DNA of 64,000 bases from Rubellicoccus peritrichatus (lineage in GTDB: Bacteria > Verrucomicrobiota > Verrucomicrobiia > Opitutales > Cerasicoccaceae), in assembly GCF_033100135.1 (NCBI RefSeq), contig NZ_CP136920.1:1488001-1552000 (forward strand), written 5' to 3'. Both the position numbers and the translations under genes were made by a program. Shown here piece by piece: positions 59,937-64,000 of this stretch. The notes beneath the pieces are model-generated. The model was not told the origin of the DNA, ran no database searches, and was given only the letters and a program-made list of their open reading frames with translations. The first letter of the stretch is position 1; each line of letters starts with the position of its first letter.

Positions 59937-60815
59937 GTGGGTAAATCAGCTGTAGCATGGTCACGTTGGTCGAGCCTTGATTTGGATTGGCATCCATCTG
60001 AGGCTGTTTTCAATGAAACCCTGTCTGGTGGTCAGGCTTTTCGCTGGCGAAACGAAGGGGATTATTGGGAGGGTGTCTGGGCAAGTTATTCAGTTCGCCT
60101 GCGATTGACTATCAAAGGTGTTGAATGGTCGGCTCCCAAACCTTCGAATCACTCAAGGCTAGCAGCCTTAAAGCGCTATCTTTCTGCAGATATTGATTTC
60201 AATGAAATCACAGATGCGTTGCCCTGGCGGTCTGATTCTAATCTGGAGCAAGCACTCAAGCAATGGTCCGGGCTTCGTATTCTTCGTCAGCCATTTGGAG
60301 AAACCTTGCTTTGTTTTCTTTGCTCGTCGACCAAGCGAATTGAGCAAATCAGCGAAATCTGTGAGCGCATGGCAGTGAGCCATGGAGAATTAATTGCTGG
60401 CGGACGGCATCGCCTTCCTACATGGGATGAAATTTATGAAGCAGGTGAATCCGCCCTTCGCGGCACTGGCATGGGTTATCGTGCTCGATACATCTGGCAA
60501 ACCTCTGCTTTTCTCAAAACACATTCAGGATGGCTCGAAGAAGTCGAGTCACTTCAATACGAGCATGCAAAGAGCAGGCTTGTTGAGTTACCCGGTGTTG
60601 GTGAAAAGATCGCTGATTGTGTTTTGCTTTTTGGGGCAGGAAAACTCGAAGCTTTTCCAGTTGATACCTGGATATTGAAAACAATGGCTAAGCTTTACGA
60701 TCTGGAAGGTTGGAAACCCCACCAGGTTGCTCATTTTGGAAGAGCTCACTTTGGCCGATTTGCGGGTTATGCGCAGCAAGTGCTTTTTACGGAAATGCGT
60801 AGGCGTGAGGGATAG
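59937..60815 (+). CDS. 8-oxoguanine DNA glycosylase (OGG1-like)
   Basis: Base-excision repair enzyme of the helix-hairpin-helix GPD family, 292 residues from a GTG at 59937. N-domain: FNETLSGGQAFRW. Catalytic region: helix-hairpin-helix and active site in LVELPGVGEKIADCVLLFGA, with Lys as in OGG1 Lys249, followed by EAFPVDTWILK with the essential Asp. The C-terminal part FGRFAGYAQQVLFTEMRR is typical. Bacterial OGG1-type enzymes are less common than MutM. Follows the cyclase gene by 18 bp. Confidence 0.9.
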   Translation: MGKSAVAWSRWSSLDLDWHPSEAVFNETLSGGQAFRWRNEGDYWEGVWASYSVRLRLTIKGVEWSAPKPSNHSRLAALKRYLSADIDFNEITDALPWRSDSNLEQALKQWSGLRILRQPFGETLLCFLCSSTKRIEQISEICERMAVSHGELIAGGRHRLPTWDEIYEAGESALRGTGMGYRARYIWQTSAFLKTHSGWLEEVESLQYEHAKSRLVELPGVGEKIADCVLLFGAGKLEAFPVDTWILKTMAKLYDLEGWKPHQVAHFGRAHFGRFAGYAQQVLFTEMRRREG

Positions 60816-60824
60816 ACCGATTAC

Positions 60825-61862
60825 TTGTTTCATTTCCATCTTGATCTAGAGGTATATGTTTTACTCGCTATACGGGTGACTGATGTGACCCAAATTCCGC
60901 ACCCACATGATTTTGATCCGACCTACGGCTATTCGTTTGAGGAGTTGTTGAAAGTTCCTGCACCGGAGACGGAGCCGAGCGACTTTGTTGAATTCTGGGA
61001 GGCACTTTATAAAAAAGCAGAGGCAGTGCCACTTAACCTAAGTATTGAAGCGTGTGATTCGCCTTATCCGGGCTATCGTTTGCTCAAGGCAAATTATGAT
61101 GTCTATCCGGATTATCGAGTGGGTGCCTGGGTCGTTATTCCAGAGGATTCCAGTTCAGCCAAACTCGGCATGGTAGTGGGGCATGGTTATGGAGGTCGTG
61201 ATGCGCCTGGTGAGGATCGCATTGCACCGGATCGCATTACAATATTTCCGGTTGCTCCGGGCTTTCATATTTCTGCTGATGAACGTTTGCCATTTAACGA
61301 TGCAGGCTTACATGTGATTCATGGAATTGAGTCCAAAGACACCTATCTTATTGGTCCTTGTTGCGCGGCATATTGGCGGGCCATTGATGTGCTGAAGGAA
61401 ATAGCACCTACAACCATTGAGCACTTTCATTATGCAGGCTGGAGCTTCGGTGGTGGCATTGGTGCTCTCATGTTGCCTTGGGAGAAGCGTTTTCAGACGG
61501 CGGAGTTGGGGCAACCCACCTTTGGACATCACCCGATTCGTTTGAAGTGCAAATGTGTTGGAAGTGGTGAGGCCGTGCGGAGGCTTCATCACACTCAACC
61601 GGAGATCGAGGCAAGCTTGGCTTACTTTGATTCCGTGACAGCATCAAAATACATTAAGGTTCCGACTGTGTTTGTATGCAGCCGTTTTGATCCCGCGGTA
61701 GCACCTCCCGGGCAGTTTGCAGTCGCGAATGCACATCCGGGTCCAAAGCGTATTGCGGTTCTCACGACTGGTCATTTTGCATACGACTATCCGGAGTACG
61801 CATCAGAATATGCAGCTTATGATAGGGACATCGCCGATTTGTTGCAAAATCGCCTGGCGTAA
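60825..61862 (+). CDS. Acetyl xylan esterase / cephalosporin-C deacetylase family (CE7)
   Basis: Alpha/beta hydrolase, up to 345 residues, frame opening with TTG at 60825; the conserved part begins near YGYSFEELL, so GTG 60876 or 60885 could be the true start. Catalytic elements: nucleophile in GWSFGGG, Asp in VFVCSRFDPAVAPP, and His in TTGHFAYDYP; LGMVVGHGYGGRDAP is the oxyanion region. No signal peptide is visible, so a cytoplasmic deacetylase of imported oligosaccharides fits. It lies 9 bp after the glycosylase gene. A substrate of acetylated sugars is a family inference. Confidence 0.86.
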   Translation: MFHFHLDLEVYVLLAIRVTDVTQIPHPHDFDPTYGYSFEELLKVPAPETEPSDFVEFWEALYKKAEAVPLNLSIEACDSPYPGYRLLKANYDVYPDYRVGAWVVIPEDSSSAKLGMVVGHGYGGRDAPGEDRIAPDRITIFPVAPGFHISADERLPFNDAGLHVIHGIESKDTYLIGPCCAAYWRAIDVLKEIAPTTIEHFHYAGWSFGGGIGALMLPWEKRFQTAELGQPTFGHHPIRLKCKCVGSGEAVRRLHHTQPEIEASLAYFDSVTASKYIKVPTVFVCSRFDPAVAPPGQFAVANAHPGPKRIAVLTTGHFAYDYPEYASEYAAYDRDIADLLQNRLA

Positions 61863-61877
61863 GAAACAACGTTTGGC

Positions 61878-62321
61878 TTACGGCTCTTTCTTTTCAACCA
61901 GTAGTAGATGCTCGCATGCCATGACGACGTCACCGTGTTGGTTGATGGCTTCCACTTTTTCAACAACAACACCAAACTCGGGTTTCTTATAGGGACGTTT
62001 GTCGGCTATGGTGGCCCGGCAGGTGATTGTATCGCCGATGAATACAGGTTTGATAAAGCGCAGCCGGTCGTAGCCATAAGAGAATGCGACCGGGTTGATT
62101 TCGCCTGCAGTCATGCCAATGGCCACACTGAAAATCAAAGTGCCATGAGCGATGCGCTGTTTGAAGTCCTGCGTTTTGCACCACTCGGCGTCCATGTGAT
62201 GTGGGTAAAAATCTCCCGTTTGCCCGGCATGCATGACGATGTCGGTTTCGGTAATGGTTCGCCCCGTTGTGGTACGTGATGCCTCTAGTTCAAATTCATC
62301 GAAGTAAATACTTTGGCTCAT
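61878..62321 (-). CDS. MaoC-like hot-dog dehydratase
   Basis: 147 residues. R-hydratase-type motif: [20 protein letters not shown] with the conserved Asp and His, and [17 protein letters not shown]-terminal strand LVEKKEP completes the hot-dog fold. It probably hydrates an enoyl thioester or acts on a similar CoA compound. It overlaps the IclR gene by 4 bases (ATGA at 62318-62321), so the two are one operon. Its stop is 15 bp from the convergent esterase stop. Confidence 0.9.
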   Translation of the reverse strand: MSQSIYFDEFELEASRTTTGRTITETDIVMHAGQTGDFYPHHMDAEWCKTQDFKQRIAHGTLIFSVAIGMTAGEINPVAFSYGYDRLRFIKPVFIGDTITCRATIADKRPYKKPEFGVVVEKVEAINQHGDVVMACEHLLLVEKKEP

Positions 62322-63091
62322 TTTTTGATTCCTATGTTTTCGTTAATCTGTGCTGCACACTTCATCATTTCGTCAAAATTTTTCTGATTGCTCTTTGTGT
62401 TTTGCGTGCTTTCCAGCGTGCTGACTGCAAGGGTGGCAGAAATGTCAGTTCCGGGGATTCCAATTGGGATTGCGATATCCGAGACGCCGGGTGTTACCTC
62501 GCTCTTCGCCTTTTCGCAGCCCAGCTCTCGTATCTTGTCGATCGTTTTAAGATACCTCGTTCGAGCGGCCTTCGAGAGAGACTGGTAGTGTGCATCCTGC
62601 TCAAGAAAAGCCGATACTTCGGTATCCGACATGCGACCTAAAAGGACGCGGCCGGATGCTGTTTGGGTCAAGGGCAGGACAGTGCCTTCGCCAATGGCGA
62701 GGCATACCCTGCGTGCTGGCATACGTTCCATCAGTACCAAGAGGGAATCGCCGCTTTGGACGCAGATGTGGCAAGCGTGGCCTATGCGTGCCGCCAGGGC
62801 TTCCATTGGCAGGCGTGCTGCCTTGCGTAAAAGAGTCACCCCGCTTTGCCGGTGCCCGAGTTCAAAGAGTTTCAAGGTGAGATTGTAGGTGCCGGTTCCC
62901 GCCTCCTTGGTCACATAACCGCGTTGCTCAAGGCAGCTTAGCATGCGGTATATTTCACTGGTTGTGCGTGAGAGTGCCTCCGCGATTTCAACCAGAGTGC
63001 AGCCGGTTGTGTTCTTCGCCAGATACTCAAGTATATCCAGTCCTTTTTCGAGTGCAGGTGCGCTGTAGCGTGTTTCTTTTTGCTTTGGCAT
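62318..63091 (-). CDS. IclR-family transcriptional regulator
   Basis: 257 residues. Winged helix about 10-75 ([59 protein letters not shown]) and an effector-binding IclR domain about 85-250 ([58 protein letters not shown]). It is divergent from the solute-binding gene and carries MaoC in the same operon; the palindrome at 63148-63183 between them is a good candidate binding site. It should control a small catabolic set. Confidence 0.93.
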   Translation of the reverse strand: MPKQKETRYSAPALEKGLDILEYLAKNTTGCTLVEIAEALSRTTSEIYRMLSCLEQRGYVTKEAGTGTYNLTLKLFELGHRQSGVTLLRKAARLPMEALAARIGHACHICVQSGDSLLVLMERMPARRVCLAIGEGTVLPLTQTASGRVLLGRMSDTEVSAFLEQDAHYQSLSKAARTRYLKTIDKIRELGCEKAKSEVTPGVSDIAIPIGIPGTDISATLAVSTLESTQNTKSNQKNFDEMMKCAAQINENIGIKK

Positions 63092-63147
63092 GGGATTGGA
63101 AGAGAACTTGTCGGAGATTTAACGCACGAAGCAATGTTTTTGCTTGA

Positions 63148-63183
63148 TTTTTCAAATGTTAAAAACATTTTTATATTTGAAAA
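63148..63183. promoter_or_regulatory. Nested palindrome between iclR and the solute-binding gene
   Basis: A perfect 7-3-7 palindrome, AAATGTTAAAAACATTT (63154-63170), is partly nested in a wider pair, TTTTCAAAT and ATTTGAAAA (ends at 63149 and 63183). IclR-type regulators bind palindromes of this size near their own promoter. The assignment is inference. Confidence 0.5.
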
Positions 63184-63196
63184 GCAAGTGAATAGA

Positions 63197-64000
63197 ATGG
63201 ATACTGCAATTCAGCTAAAGGGCATTACATGGGATCACTCTCGAGGCTTCACCTCAGTCGTTGCGACCGGGCAGCGCTTTCACGAGTTGAATCCTCATAT
63301 TGATATCCACTGGCAAAAGCGCTCTCTGCAGGAGTTTGCCGACAAGCCACTGGCTGCTTTGGCTGAAGATTATGACTTGCTGGTTATTGATCACCCCTGG
63401 GCTGGCTTTGCTTCGACCAGTGGAATTCTGGCTGACTTGAATGCCCTATTGCCAGCAGACTTCCTTGTAGATCAGGCGGCTAATTCTGTCGGGCACTCCC
63501 ACGCGAGTTATCAATTCAATGGAGGGCAGTGGGCGCTTGCCATTGATGCTGCCACTCCTGTTTCGGCATATCGTGCTGACATACTGGAGAAGGCTGGGGT
63601 TACGCTTCCAGGAACTTATGATGAGCTTATCACTTTGGCGGAGAAAGGGCTCGTTTGTTGTCCGAGTATACCCCTCGATGTTTATGGGAATTTCCTCAAT
63701 CTTCTGACTGCAGCCGGGGAAACGATTTTTTCGAATGAGGAGGAAATCGTTCAGCGTGAGGCAGGTGTCGTCGCACTTGAGCGGCTCAGAAAATTCACCA
63801 ATCTTATTCCGAAAAAGTTTTTTGATATCAACCCCATCGGCGCGCTCGAAATCATGTCGCAGTCTGATGAGTTTGCTTACTGTCCTTACACTTACGGTTA
63901 CACTAATTACTCAAGACCTGGTTACGCCAGGCACTTGCTGAAGTTTGGTGATGTCGTTGGCATGACTGCGGATAAGCCAGGTATGACGATGCTTGGCGGA
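63197..64000 (+). CDS. Extracellular-solute-binding fold protein without signal peptide (3' end outside window)
   Basis: 268 visible residues, open to the last base. The fold pattern is that of family 1 (sugar) binding proteins: [93 protein letters not shown]. It starts at ATG 63197 (GTG 63188 is possible) with [15 protein letters not shown], and no hydrophobic export signal precedes it in frame. A cytoplasmic or cofactor-handling role is possible; such signal-less members occur in CoA-linked gene sets. It is divergent from IclR/MaoC. Confidence 0.82.
   Translation, partial: MDTAIQLKGITWDHSRGFTSVVATGQRFHELNPHIDIHWQKRSLQEFADKPLAALAEDYDLLVIDHPWAGFASTSGILADLNALLPADFLVDQAANSVGHSHASYQFNGGQWALAIDAATPVSAYRADILEKAGVTLPGTYDELITLAEKGLVCCPSIPLDVYGNFLNLLTAAGETIFSNEEEIVQREAGVVALERLRKFTNLIPKKFFDINPIGALEIMSQSDEFAYCPYTYGYTNYSRPGYARHLLKFGDVVGMTADKPGMTMLGG

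Noticed and set aside
1-64000. tRNA, rRNA, CRISPR array, IS element or prophage
   Set aside because: I read the intergenic regions for T-loop patterns, repeat-spacer arrays and transposase motifs and found none; small RNAs cannot be excluded without a covariance search.

Overview
The window looks like chromosomal DNA of a free-living Verrucomicrobiota bacterium, probably of the Opitutia/Puniceicoccales type. The evidence is four secreted proteins ending in PEP-CTERM sorting tails, a prepilin-like protein with an H-X9-DG type C-terminus, a very large Verru_Chthon cassette protein A-like prepilin protein, lipid A and outer-membrane functions (LpxA), and many dispersed hairpin repeats of the 'ccacaaagaggcacaag' and 'atctgcgaaatctgtggat' types. 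I saw no tRNA, rRNA, CRISPR array, prophage or insertion-sequence transposase. The species cannot be named from this sequence alone.

Layout. 1-2.7 kb: a hemin uptake and use locus (hmuU partial, hmuT, divergent hmuS) with two Fur-box-like 7-1-7 palindromes. 2.8-5.8 kb: a PEP-CTERM protein, a secreted protein with an InlB-like repeat, and a prepilin-like protein. 5.9-10.5 kb: SGNH hydrolase, ArnC-like glycosyltransferase, SYLF/Ysc84 protein and a CDF transporter. 10.6-19 kb: a PEP-CTERM metalloprotease followed by housekeeping genes (ribB with a degenerate GTP cyclohydrolase II half, ribH, nusB, ftsY, aroB, a conserved unknown gene, lpxA, pdxA). 19-25 kb: small membrane proteins, two secreted paralogues with calcium-loop-like motifs, an ECF sigma/anti-sigma pair and a Trp/Tyr-rich secreted protein. 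25-33.4 kb: A-type Fe-S carrier, a polyprenyl-phosphate sugar transferase, infC, an amidase, crcB, a PEP-CTERM protein, an MscS channel and a hipBA pair. 33.6-41 kb: a tiny PEP-CTERM protein, tgt, two tandem ~710-residue secreted paralogues (one with a CxxCH heme motif) and a lipoprotein.

41-48.7 kb is the most accessory-looking part. A tightly overlapping minus-strand cassette (PqqD-like, HprK-like kinase, two GT2, NTP_transf_5 nucleotidyltransferase, GT4) lies between two directly oriented copies of a 400-460 bp nested palindrome. This arrangement resembles HPr-rel-A type PqqD/HprK/nucleotidyltransferase sets linked to surface glycan or peptide modification. It could work with the ArnC-like and WcaJ-like enzymes elsewhere in the window, but that link is inference.

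48.7-64 kb: the Verru_Chthon-A-like gene with a small secreted neighbour, an acyl-CoA ligase, a compact run of three unrecognised genes followed by a condensation-type acyltransferase, a DUF6320-like zinc-ribbon membrane protein and a class III nucleotide cyclase, then an OGG-type DNA glycosylase, a CE7 esterase, and a MaoC/IclR pair divergent from a solute-binding protein that lacks a signal peptide. The best candidates for something undescribed are the three-gene unknown module at 55.5-56.8 kb and the palindrome-flanked glycan cassette.
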